Shown: in pieces, positions 8,677 to 16,686 of the stretch
How the letters are laid out: each line of letters begins with the position of its first letter
Numbering within the stretch: the stretch's first letter is position 1
Assembly (NCBI GenBank): GCA_031415695.1
Contig: JANOSH010000020.1
Span: 215,370-279,369 of the forward strand
From: JANOSH01 sp031415695
Lineage (GTDB): Bacteria; Actinomycetota; Acidimicrobiia; Acidimicrobiales; Ilumatobacteraceae
Reading direction: 5' to 3'
DNA length: 64,000 nucleotides
The notes under the pieces: generated by a model
The model's database searches: none
What the model was told of the DNA's origin: nothing
Seen by the model: the letters and a program-made list of their open reading frames with translations, nothing else
Position numbers and translations under genes: made by a program

Positions 8677-9723
8677 ATGGGGAATTTGTCGATACGAAGC
8701 GTGAGCAAGCAGTTCCGTGCCCCTCACGGCGGCGCAACGCTTGCCCTGGATGATGTGTCGCTTGAGATCGCAGCCAACGAGTGTTTTGTGCTTTTGGGGC
8801 CATCAGGCTGCGGCAAGACCACACTGTTGCGGTGTATCGCCGGTCTGGAGAACCCCGACTCGGGCGAGATCTGGTTGTCCGGCGAGCGGTTGGATACCGA
8901 ACCTCCGTTCAGGCGAAAAGTCAACACCGTTTTCCAGAGCTACGCTCTGTTCCCGCATCTGAATGTGGCCGACAACATTGCCTTTGGCTTGGAAATGGAT
9001 GGCCGCAAACGTCGTGACTGCGATGCCGCGGTTTCAGAGATGCTGCGCCTCGTCAACCTTGAAGGCATGGACAAGCGCGTGCCGAATCAGCTTTCGGGTG
9101 GTCAACAGCAACGTGTCGCGCTGGCTAGAGCGCTGGCTAAACAACCCGATGTCTTGTTACTGGACGAGCCGTTGGCCGCGCTCGACCTCAAGTTGCGACG
9201 GTCGATGCAATTCGAACTCAAGGCGCTGCAAGCTCGAACCGGAATCACCTTTGTTTTCGTGACCCATGACCAGGATGAAGCGCTAGCTCTAGGCGACCGC
9301 ATTGCTGTCTTTTCCGAAGGCACGATCCGCCAAGTCGGCACCCCTCGCCAGATCTACGATGAGCCGGCTTCGAGGTTCGTGGCCGATTTCATTGGTGAGA
9401 CCAATGTTTTGCCGTTGATTCGTCATGGAGATGCCGTCGAGGTGGCTGGTCAACTTCAACCTGCCTCGTCGGTAATCGGTGCCACCGACAGCGATGCCGT
9501 GGCTCTGTGCGTTCGACCGGAAAATGTTCGCATCGATCCGGCCGGTGCCCTGTCCGCTACTGTGTCGAGTGCGGCGTTCCTTGGCTCCATCATGCACTAC
9601 TCGCTCACCCTGGGCGATGGCACGATGCTGCGGATGAACCTGGCGGCCGACGCCACGGAGCAGCCAACGGTCGGGTCAAGCCTGCACGTCTCCCTACGTC
9701 ACCTGCGAGCGGTCGGGCCGTGA
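8677..9723 (+). CDS. potA: Polyamine ABC transporter ATP-binding protein
   Basis: The 348-aa ATPase energises uptake of putrescine/spermidine-type substrates. It has Walker A GPSGCGKTT near residue 42, Q-loop FQSYALFPH, signature LSGGQQQR, Walker B VLLLDEPLAALD and H-loop VTHDQDEA, then a C-terminal TOBE domain (LCVRPENVRI). These are PotA features. GGGGAG lies 7 nt before the ATG. It is the first gene of a five-gene operon with potB, potC, potD and an amidohydrolase. Confidence 0.93.
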   Translation: MGNLSIRSVSKQFRAPHGGATLALDDVSLEIAANECFVLLGPSGCGKTTLLRCIAGLENPDSGEIWLSGERLDTEPPFRRKVNTVFQSYALFPHLNVADNIAFGLEMDGRKRRDCDAAVSEMLRLVNLEGMDKRVPNQLSGGQQQRVALARALAKQPDVLLLDEPLAALDLKLRRSMQFELKALQARTGITFVFVTHDQDEALALGDRIAVFSEGTIRQVGTPRQIYDEPASRFVADFIGETNVLPLIRHGDAVEVAGQLQPASSVIGATDSDAVALCVRPENVRIDPAGALSATVSSAAFLGSIMHYSLTLGDGTMLRMNLAADATEQPTVGSSLHVSLRHLRAVGP

Positions 9724-10622
9724 CCTCGCAATCGTTTCCCGGCCGAGGACCACGCTGGGCATCGGCGCCCGCTCTGGCCTTTTTGGTTGTGATCGTCGGC
9801 GGTCCGCTCATTTTGATCTTCCTCTACAGTTGGCTCAGCCGAGCCCGGTTCGGGGTAGGCATCTCGTGGACCATCAGCACCGACGGCTATCGAAAGGTGT
9901 TCATAGAAGACGCACTTGATGGCACGACGCGGCTCAACGCTCAGTACCTGCGCATTATTGGTAACTCGCTGTTGTTGGCGGCCATTACGACCGTTGCCAC
10001 GCTGGTTGTGGCGATTCCAATGTCGATTTGGATGGCGACCCGGGCTGCCAGATTCCGCAGTTTGCTGGTGCTGGCCGTAACTATTCCGTTTTGGACGAAC
10101 ACATTGGTGCGCACGTACGCCTGGATGTTGATCCTTCGAGACAACGGCATCGTGAACAACCGCTTGGTCGGCTGGGGAATTTTTGACCAGCCGGTGAAGC
10201 TGCTCTACACGAACACCTCCACCCTTATCGGGCTGGTCTACACGTTCCTACCGTTCATGGTGCTCCCCATCTACTCCTCGGCCGAACGCTTTGATTTCCG
10301 CCTTGCCGAAGCAGCTGTCGATCTCGGCGCTCGGAAGCGACAGGTAGTCGCACGAGTCATCTGGCCAAACCTTCGTAGTGGCGTGATCGCAGGCGTCGCG
10401 CTCGTTTTGGTGCCCGCCACGGGCGCCTTCTTGCAGCCTGAACTACTCGGCGGCGGAAAGTCGCTGATGATCGGAAATCTGATCCAACAGCAGTTCGCGG
10501 CATCACGGAACTGGCCTTTCGGCGCCGCGTTGTCAATCATGTTGCTGCTGGTGGTCGGCATTGTGCTCGTGATCTCACGGCTCGTCGGGCACCGGTCGAC
10601 CGCCCCGTCGCTGGTGGCCTGA
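9720..10622 (+). CDS. potB: Polyamine ABC transporter permease
   Basis: This 300-aa inner-membrane permease has about six TM segments and the binding-protein-dependent permease EAA loop (AEAAVDLGARKRQVVARVIWP). The PotB-type motif NTLVRTYAWMLILRDNG is near residue 125. The GTG at 9720 overlaps the potA stop as GTGA, which fixes the start; an upstream extension would lie inside potA in another frame. It pairs with PotC to form the channel. Confidence 0.93.
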   Translation: MTSQSFPGRGPRWASAPALAFLVVIVGGPLILIFLYSWLSRARFGVGISWTISTDGYRKVFIEDALDGTTRLNAQYLRIIGNSLLLAAITTVATLVVAIPMSIWMATRAARFRSLLVLAVTIPFWTNTLVRTYAWMLILRDNGIVNNRLVGWGIFDQPVKLLYTNTSTLIGLVYTFLPFMVLPIYSSAERFDFRLAEAAVDLGARKRQVVARVIWPNLRSGVIAGVALVLVPATGAFLQPELLGGGKSLMIGNLIQQQFAASRNWPFGAALSIMLLLVVGIVLVISRLVGHRSTAPSLVA

Positions 10623-11416
10623 TGGCACGCGGCTTCGACATCCGTCGATTTCCCGGCTTCGCCGGTGCATCGTGGGCGGTGTTGGCCTTCTTGTACCTTC
10701 CGCTCGTCTCGGTCGTCGTTTACTCATTCAACGCCAATCGGCTGGTCACCCAGTGGGCCGGATTTTCGTGGAAGTGGTACGGCGAGGTCGCGCGTCGCCC
10801 GGAGATTCGTGATGCTCTGAGCTTGTCCTTGCGTCTCGCCGCCACGGCAACGATCTTCGCAACGCTACTCGCGTTGGGTGGAGCGCTCGGCTTGACCGCA
10901 ATGAACCGACGCGGTAGCGGCTTGGCGCTGGCCCTCATCGGCGCGCCGCTTGTTATTCCCGAGGTCGTGTCAGCCATAGCGACGTTGGCCTTCTTCGTTC
11001 TGATCGACCTGCCGCTCGGCTTCAACGCTTTACTGTTGGCGCACACGGCGTTCTGCATCCCTTTCGCCTTGCTGCCGATCCGCGCCCGGTTGAACGAAAT
11101 CGATCACCGTATGTTCGAAGCAGCGGTCGACCTTGGCGCTTCGCGCTGGATGACCTTGCGTCGGGTCACGCTCCCGTTGCTCGGACCCGGGATCATGTCA
11201 GGGGCGCTATTGAGCTTCATCATCAGCCTGGATGACTATTTGATCTCGGCGTTTCTTGGTGGTCCATCGACCACAACCCTGCCGGTATTCATCTTCGGCA
11301 TGATTCGTAACGGCATCACCCCGGCCGTGAACGCGCTATCCACATTACTCTTGATTCTCAGTGTTGTAATTACCTCATTCTCGTACTATTTCGGTCAGAA
11401 AAGGAGATTGTCATGA
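10622..11416 (+). CDS. potC: Polyamine ABC transporter permease
   Basis: This 264-aa permease partner of PotB starts with a TGATG overlap. It has an N-terminal TM (FLYLPLVSVVVYSFN, the PotC hallmark), an EAA loop (FEAAVDLGASRWMTLRRVTLP) and the LDDYLISAFLGGPSTTTLPV motif near residue 205. About six TM segments are visible. Length and domain order are normal for the family. Confidence 0.93.
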   Translation: MARGFDIRRFPGFAGASWAVLAFLYLPLVSVVVYSFNANRLVTQWAGFSWKWYGEVARRPEIRDALSLSLRLAATATIFATLLALGGALGLTAMNRRGSGLALALIGAPLVIPEVVSAIATLAFFVLIDLPLGFNALLLAHTAFCIPFALLPIRARLNEIDHRMFEAAVDLGASRWMTLRRVTLPLLGPGIMSGALLSFIISLDDYLISAFLGGPSTTTLPVFIFGMIRNGITPAVNALSTLLLILSVVITSFSYYFGQKRRLS

Positions 11417-12492
11417 AGAAGAAAATCCTTGGTTCCATTGTCATTGCTGCGGCGGTGCTGGCGGGGTGCAGTTCGGCCACCAAAGAGAGTTCGTCGAGCG
11501 GTGCTTTTCCAACGAAAGCGAAGGGCCCACTCAACCTCTACAACTGGACCGACTACATCGATCCTGCGATGTTGGAAGAGTTCACGAAGGAGACGGGGAT
11601 CACCGTGAACCTCTCCACATACGATTCGAACGAAACGCTTCTGGCCAAGCTGCAGGCGGGCGGCGGTGACGGGTATGACGTGATCGTGCCGTCGGATTAC
11701 ATGGTCGTCCAAATGATTGATCTGAAGCTCATCGAGAAGGTTGAGCCAGCCAAATTTCCCAATGGGAAAAATCTCGAGAAGTCCTTTGCAGATGTCTATT
11801 GGGATAAGGGGCGGGCCTACACCGTGCCGTACATGTACGGCACGACGGGCATTTCGGTGAACACCAAGCAGGTGAAGACATTGCCGAAGTCGTGGAAGGA
11901 CTTCTTCAACCCTACGAATGAAGCTGCCGGCAAGATCGGTTTGTTGAATGATCAGGTTGAAGTGTTACATGCCGCCCTGCGTGCTGTTGGGGCGAAAGAG
12001 TGCAGCGAGAACAAGGCCGACTACCAAAAGGTGCAAGACATGATGGCCGCGTTCAAACCGAAGCTGCAGGTCATCAACTCCGATGGCGTGATCGAGCGCA
12101 TGGGTTCAGGTGAGCAGTTCATGCACATGCAGTGGAATGGCGCCACGCATCGTTCCAAGTTGGCCAATGCCGACGTCACCTATGTCTATCCCAGCGATGG
12201 CCTTACGTTGTGGGCCGACAACCTGGCGATTCCGACCAAGGCCGCCCATAAAGATGCCGCCAAAATCTTCTTGAACTGGATGATGGACCCCAAGGTCATC
12301 GCCAAGGCTTCGAACTTTACGGGCTACAACAACGGCATCGTCGGTGCGGACGCCTTCATGGACGCAGCCCTGAAGTCTGACCCGGCCGTTGTGCCATCGG
12401 CGGGCGACAAGGCTTTGGCTCGTGCCGTTGCTCCGTGTTCGAAGGCCGCTGTCGACCTGTATGACCAGGTCTGGACGAAGTTCAAGACCTGA
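11413..12492 (+). CDS. potD: Polyamine-binding lipoprotein of the ABC transporter
   Basis: The 359-aa extracytoplasmic solute-binding protein has a lipoprotein signal peptide with lipobox LAGC (Cys19). The mature part starts with LNLYNWTDYIDPAMLEEFTKETG and has the PotD/PotF-type segment DVIVPSDYMV, typical of polyamine binders. The ATG overlaps the potC stop (ATGA). It delivers substrate to PotBC. Acetylated polyamines are a possible substrate, given the amidohydrolase that follows. Confidence 0.93.
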   Translation: MKKKILGSIVIAAAVLAGCSSATKESSSSGAFPTKAKGPLNLYNWTDYIDPAMLEEFTKETGITVNLSTYDSNETLLAKLQAGGGDGYDVIVPSDYMVVQMIDLKLIEKVEPAKFPNGKNLEKSFADVYWDKGRAYTVPYMYGTTGISVNTKQVKTLPKSWKDFFNPTNEAAGKIGLLNDQVEVLHAALRAVGAKECSENKADYQKVQDMMAAFKPKLQVINSDGVIERMGSGEQFMHMQWNGATHRSKLANADVTYVYPSDGLTLWADNLAIPTKAAHKDAAKIFLNWMMDPKVIAKASNFTGYNNGIVGADAFMDAALKSDPAVVPSAGDKALARAVAPCSKAAVDLYDQVWTKFKT

Positions 12493-12497
12493 TCGAT

Positions 12498-13541
12498 ATG
12501 AAGGTTGTTTACACACCCGGCCACGCTGGGCATGAATCGACGACCGGTGTGGAATGGGGCGTCACGGTCGGCTCCTTCGAGCGACCCATGCGGGCCGAAG
12601 TCATCCGAGCCACGCTCGCTGCGGACCCACGATTCACCATCGTGGGTCCGCAAGTGTACGGCCGTGGAGTAATCGACGCCGTCCATGATCCTCGGCTGGT
12701 CGACTTTCTGGAGCGGGCCTGGCGTGACTTTCAGGTCGTTCGCCCCCAGCGTGAGGTCTACCCCGACAGCTTCTTGCACCCGGCGCTTCGAGAGAACATG
12801 ACGCCCGCGATCGAGCCAACCGAGGTTGCCGCCGCGCTCGGGTACTGGTCGTTCGAAACGATGACGCCGATTTCTGAAGGCAGCTACCTTGCCGCTCGCG
12901 GCGCAGTGGATGTTGCTATGAGCACGCTTGCGTTGGTCACCAGCGGCGATCACATCGCGTACGGCCTGTGCCGCCCACCCGGCCACCACGCGCCCCGAGC
13001 GGCCTACGGCGGCTTCTGCTTCTTCAACAACGCCGCCGTGGTAGCCAATGCCCATGCCACCGCCACGGGCACCAAGGTGACCGTGCTCGATGTCGACTAT
13101 CACCACGGCAACGGAACCCAGCAAATCTTTTACGAACGCGACGACGTGCAATACGTGTCGCTCCACGGGGATCCGCATCGAGCGTACCCGTACTTCATCG
13201 GGCATGCGGATGAGATCGGATCAGGAAAAGGTCGGCATCACAACATCAACGTGCCGCTGCCGGCTCGAACCAACGACGATGCATACCTTGCCCATTTGAC
13301 CCGGGTTTGCGAGCACATCGCCGCCTTCAAACCTTCGTTGCTCGTCGTTTCGCTCGGTGTCGATACCTACGAATTGGACCCGATCTCCGACTTGGATATC
13401 ACCACCGATGGCATGAAGCGGCTCGGCCTCCAGGTGGCTGGGCTGGGATTACCGGCCGTGGTGCTCCAAGAAGGCGGCTACCACATGGGCGATCTCGGGG
13501 CGAACGTGCGCCAGTGGCTGGAAGGGCTCGGCGGCATGTAA
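12498..13541 (+). CDS. Histone-deacetylase-family amidohydrolase, probably acetylpolyamine amidohydrolase
   Basis: The 347-aa zinc hydrolase of the HDAC/AcuC/AphA superfamily keeps the catalytic set: RPPGHH at 159-164, NNAAV near 177, the zinc ligands of DVDYHHGNGTQ at 198-208 (D200, H202), SLHGDP, and EGGYHMG near the C-terminus. It starts 5 bp after potD. Within a polyamine uptake operon the likely reaction is removal of acetyl groups from imported N-acetyl-polyamines. The specificity is inferred from context. AcuC-like or histone-like deacetylases share the same motifs. Confidence 0.85.
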   Translation: MKVVYTPGHAGHESTTGVEWGVTVGSFERPMRAEVIRATLAADPRFTIVGPQVYGRGVIDAVHDPRLVDFLERAWRDFQVVRPQREVYPDSFLHPALRENMTPAIEPTEVAAALGYWSFETMTPISEGSYLAARGAVDVAMSTLALVTSGDHIAYGLCRPPGHHAPRAAYGGFCFFNNAAVVANAHATATGTKVTVLDVDYHHGNGTQQIFYERDDVQYVSLHGDPHRAYPYFIGHADEIGSGKGRHHNINVPLPARTNDDAYLAHLTRVCEHIAAFKPSLLVVSLGVDTYELDPISDLDITTDGMKRLGLQVAGLGLPAVVLQEGGYHMGDLGANVRQWLEGLGGM

Positions 13542-13576
13542 GACCGTTGTGGCAACCCGCCAAAACGCCATGTGTA

Positions 13577-14749
13577 TCAGGAAATGCCGAGTTGCTCAGC
13601 GGCCATGCGGGTGCCGAGGACACGATTGGTGATCTTTTGGAAAGCGATGTCTCGCGCGTAGTCGGGTGAGCCGTGGTTCGGCTTCTCGTCGATGCTGAAC
13701 GGTGAGAAGCCGCAATCGTCGGTTGATCCGATCCGTTCCTTCGGCATGAAGTTGGCGGCGCGCACCAGTTGGTTGCAGATTTCCTGGGGGCTTTCCGGTC
13801 GGGGGCTTTGGGTAACGGTGACCCCGAGATAGCACATTTGGGCGACGCCGTTGGCGTCGTCGCGGCTGTACTTGCCGATCGACTCGTAGACCGGATCCTT
13901 GTCGCGTTCGCTGGCAAGTTGGATGAGGAAATAGCCAGCGTTGATTTTGAACATCTCAGGGAGCAGGTTGTTGTACGGCACATCGGCGCTGTGCACCGAA
14001 TCGCGGTCACCGCCGGGGCAGGTGTGGATACCGATGTTGATGCGTTCGGCGGCGGTGAATCGGGCCATGACCCGGTTGTTCAGCTCGATGAAATGGGGCA
14101 GCAAGTCGGCGCCGGTCCAAGGGTTACGCGGATCGGCCCGGGTTGCGAGGCGGCCTTCGGTGAAGTCGACCGAGACCCTGACCGCACCGGCGGCGAACGC
14201 TTGTCGGATGTCTTTCTCGCATTCGTCGATCAGGTCGGCCTCGAACTCGTCGCGGCTGTAGCCGGGCACCTCGCTGCTCAGGGGGTACAGCAGCGCCAAC
14301 ATCGACGGGGCGATGACAGCCTGCTTCATGGGCTTGGTCGCCAACACGATCGATTTGGCAAGCGTTTCGGCGGCATAGGTTTTGTAACGGAAAGGACCAC
14401 CGGTGAGCTTGGGGAGTTGACGCCCGTGGCCATCAGCGAAGATGGCGAAGAACTGGCCACCGCCGCCGAGGTTGTCGGCCAACCCCGTTCCGGCCAAAGT
14501 GTCCGCAAGGGCGTAGGTGGCGAAGCTCGACCAGCGCTGCTCACCGTCGGAAATAATGGGTGACCCGGTCGCTTCCAGCCGTTCGATCGAATCCTTGACC
14601 GCAGCGTCCTGCTCGACCTCAAGGTCGTCTTTGGTGATCTCGCTGGCGTCGTAAGCCGCGTAAGCCGCCTGCAACGTCGACGGTCGAGGCAATGAGCCCA
14701 CCGATTCGGTTGGTATCCCGGTTTCAGCGCGCGGGTCGTAGTTGCTCAT
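13577..14749 (-). CDS. Cobalamin-independent methionine synthase-like (MetE C-terminal fold) protein
   Basis: The 390-aa protein has the UROD/MetE-like TIM barrel: ESVGSLPRP near the N-terminus, ISDGEQRW, and the zinc-ligand motif HTCPGGDRDS (His and Cys), with DDCGFSPFS late in the protein. It corresponds to the single-domain COG0620 family. That family includes methyltransferases and epoxyalkane:CoM transferases, so methionine synthesis is not proven. The start at 14749 has GAGGGG at 9 nt, better placed than for the ATG at 14758. A TetR gene and an ACAGAC/GTCTGT operator are divergent to it. Confidence 0.8.
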   Translation of the reverse strand: MSNYDPRAETGIPTESVGSLPRPSTLQAAYAAYDASEITKDDLEVEQDAAVKDSIERLEATGSPIISDGEQRWSSFATYALADTLAGTGLADNLGGGGQFFAIFADGHGRQLPKLTGGPFRYKTYAAETLAKSIVLATKPMKQAVIAPSMLALLYPLSSEVPGYSRDEFEADLIDECEKDIRQAFAAGAVRVSVDFTEGRLATRADPRNPWTGADLLPHFIELNNRVMARFTAAERINIGIHTCPGGDRDSVHSADVPYNNLLPEMFKINAGYFLIQLASERDKDPVYESIGKYSRDDANGVAQMCYLGVTVTQSPRPESPQEICNQLVRAANFMPKERIGSTDDCGFSPFSIDEKPNHGSPDYARDIAFQKITNRVLGTRMAAEQLGIS

Positions 14750-14770
14750 CGCATTCATCCCCTCAAATGG

Positions 14771-14784
14771 ACAGACAGGTCTGT
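14771..14784. promoter_or_regulatory. TetR-type palindromic operator
   Basis: ACAGAC-AG-GTCTGT is a perfect 6-bp-arm palindrome between the divergent MetE-like gene and the TetR gene at 14866. It is the typical position and form for a TetR operator, probably repressing both promoters. Confidence 0.65.
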
Positions 14785-14865
14785 ACCATGAACGTAGGAC
14801 CATCCGTCTGCGATGTCAACCGTCGACGCGCGAATTGTGCGCCGGTTTGGTACTCTCAGGCGGCG

Positions 14866-15504
14866 ATGGTTATCAGCGGAAATCACCGGCGTGGGCTCAC
14901 GGCGACGGATCGATCGGCACCGGGACGCTCGGCGGCCCGAGAACGAATCTTGGCGACCGCCTACGAGCTGTTTTGTCAAGAGGGCATTCGCGCCGTTGGC
15001 ATCGACAGGATTATCGAGCAGGCGGGCGTGGCCAAAATGACGATGTACCGCCACTTCGGCTCGAAGGAGGATCTTGTTTTGGCGGTACTCGACAGACGTG
15101 AGCAACTGTGGACGCAGGAATGGTTGGTCGCCGAGGTAACGAGTCGCAACCTGAGCCCACAGGCGAGCCTGATCGCCATCTTCGATGTCTTCGACGGATG
15201 GTTCCGACGGCGCACCTTCGAAGGATGCCTGTTCGTCAACGCGTTGATCGAGATCGCCGATGCCAAGAGCCCGATCCACAAAGCGTGCTGCGCGCAGTTG
15301 GAGAACATTCGATCATTCATCGGACAACTCGCCACCGACGCAGGCATCACAGATCCCCGGTCGTTCGCCCGCGAATGGCACATCTTGATGAAAGGATCGA
15401 TCGTTGCCGCGGGCGAAGGCGACGTCGCCGCAGCGCGTCGAGCGCAGCACCTCGGCCGGCTGCTTCTCGCGAACGTGCTCCCGTTCCAGGCACCAGCACC
15501 TTAA
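14866..15504 (+). CDS. TetR/AcrR family regulator
   Basis: This 212-aa one-component repressor has an N-terminal TetR HTH: RERILATAYELFCQEGIRAVGIDRIIEQAGVAK with the recognition helix MTMYRHFGSKEDLV at about 48-62. The C-terminal ligand domain contains FEGCLFVNALIEIAD, as in TetR_C_33-type proteins. The ATG MVISGN is chosen because the upstream frame runs across the divergent promoter. It probably controls the divergent MetE-like enzyme through the palindrome at 14771-14784. Confidence 0.88.
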   Translation: MVISGNHRRGLTATDRSAPGRSAARERILATAYELFCQEGIRAVGIDRIIEQAGVAKMTMYRHFGSKEDLVLAVLDRREQLWTQEWLVAEVTSRNLSPQASLIAIFDVFDGWFRRRTFEGCLFVNALIEIADAKSPIHKACCAQLENIRSFIGQLATDAGITDPRSFAREWHILMKGSIVAAGEGDVAAARRAQHLGRLLLANVLPFQAPAP

Positions 15505-15537
15505 GCTAACTAAACTGGACTGTAGAGTTCAGTTAGC
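15505..15537. promoter_or_regulatory. 33-bp palindromic operator, copy 2
   Basis: Identical to 8493-8525 (identity extends to 35 bp with the preceding AA). It begins just past the stop of the first TetR gene and ends 34 bp before the second TetR start, so it is most likely that gene's autoregulatory operator. Confidence 0.75.
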
Positions 15538-15571
15538 GCAACTTCAAGGAACCCAGAAAGGAAGCGCGTCG

Positions 15572-16162
15572 ATGCCGAAAGGAAGCGACAACTCCACGTT
15601 AATCCTCGACGCGGCCCGGCACCTCTTCCTCGAACACGGGTATATGACAACGAGCATGGATGTCGTCGCCCAACTAGCCGGGGTCAGCAAGGCCACCGTT
15701 TACGCACGCTTCGAATCGAAAGACCGACTATTCGCAGCCGTCATCGAACGAGAGGGCCACCATCAACTCGACGCCCTGACTATCGATCCCCTGGTCTCCG
15801 TCGAAGCCGTGCTCCGCTCGTTCGGCAGCGAGGTCGCTGCCCTACTACTGAGCCCATCGAATGTAGCGATGACACGAATCGTCGCTAGCGAAGCGACCCG
15901 CTCACCGGAGATCGGCGAACTTTTCTACGCCAACGGACCAGCGAAACTGATCGCCCGGCTGGCCGAACTCATAGCCACGGCAATGCGGCGAGGCGAGCTT
16001 CGTCCTGCGCCAGCACAACTCGCCGCCGCCCAATTCCTAGCCATCATCGTCGCCGACCTGCAACTGCGCCTCGCCATGGGCTACAAACCGCCGACCAAGG
16101 CCAAGCAGAATGAGATCGTCGCCGCCGGAGTCGAGGTGTTTCTTAGAGGCTACGCGCCCTAA
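15572..16162 (+). CDS. TetR/AcrR family regulator
   Basis: The 196-aa TetR protein has the HTH at LILDAARHLFLEHGYMTTSMDVVAQLAGVSKATVYARFESKD, then a TetR_C-like domain (MTRIVASEATRSPEIGELFY). The start MPKGSDN has GAAAGGAAG upstream. The frame is open further upstream through the operator repeat, so the shorter start is preferred. Its operator also occurs at 8493 before a broken carotenoid oxygenase, suggesting the original regulon included that enzyme. Confidence 0.88.
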   Translation: MPKGSDNSTLILDAARHLFLEHGYMTTSMDVVAQLAGVSKATVYARFESKDRLFAAVIEREGHHQLDALTIDPLVSVEAVLRSFGSEVAALLLSPSNVAMTRIVASEATRSPEIGELFYANGPAKLIARLAELIATAMRRGELRPAPAQLAAAQFLAIIVADLQLRLAMGYKPPTKAKQNEIVAAGVEVFLRGYAP

Positions 16163-16164
16163 TT

Positions 16165-16587
16165 TTAGTTGGCGGGGGCGAATAGTTCGAGAGCAATGTT
16201 GTCCGGGTCACGGAATTCGAGCAGCACCGCGACGCCGATGTCTTTCACACCGCTGTGGGCAACACCGAGCGCGTCGAGCGATGCCGCGGCAGCGTCAATT
16301 TCGGCGCGACTGGCAACGGCAAAACTGACGTGGTCGAGCCCGACGCGATCTTCGTCGAACCGGTCCCCAGCCGGTGCGACGGGGCGCAGGCCGAGAAGAC
16401 CATTGCCGACCTGGTAGATCACACCGTTGTACAGGAAGCTGAGCGCCTCGCGGGTAGCGTCGTCGGCATCGGGTGGCAGTTCGTAGGCGACAGGGAACCC
16501 GAACACTGCGTCATAAAACGCCCGGGAGCGAGCTATATCGGTGACGGTGAGGCGCACATGTGCGTAACCGGAAGCTGCGATAGCCAT
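16165..16587 (-). CDS. VOC (glyoxalase/bleomycin-resistance fold) protein
   Basis: This 140-aa single VOC domain has the start HVRLTVTDIARSRAFYDAVFGFPV, then GLDHVSFAVASRAEIDAAA and the C-terminal strand LLEFRDPDNIALELFAP. His and Glu metal-ligand positions are present. Substrates of such proteins vary (dioxygenase, isomerase or resistance roles) and cannot be read here. AAGGAA lies upstream of the ATG. The gene converges on the second TetR gene with a 2-bp gap. Confidence 0.85.
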   Translation of the reverse strand: MAIAASGYAHVRLTVTDIARSRAFYDAVFGFPVAYELPPDADDATREALSFLYNGVIYQVGNGLLGLRPVAPAGDRFDEDRVGLDHVSFAVASRAEIDAAAASLDALGVAHSGVKDIGVAVLLEFRDPDNIALELFAPAN

Positions 16588-16686
16588 TGTGAATTTCCTT
16601 TGTGTTGTAGGAAAGAAGAGATCTTGATGTATGCAACACTAGCGCCGAGGTCAGCATGCGAATCACGGTGCGCTCGCTGCGCGGAT

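Noticed and set aside
12324..13205. 293-codon minus-strand frame opposite the amidohydrolase
   Set aside because: The amidohydrolase has all catalytic motifs; the antisense frame is open because of third-position GC bias.
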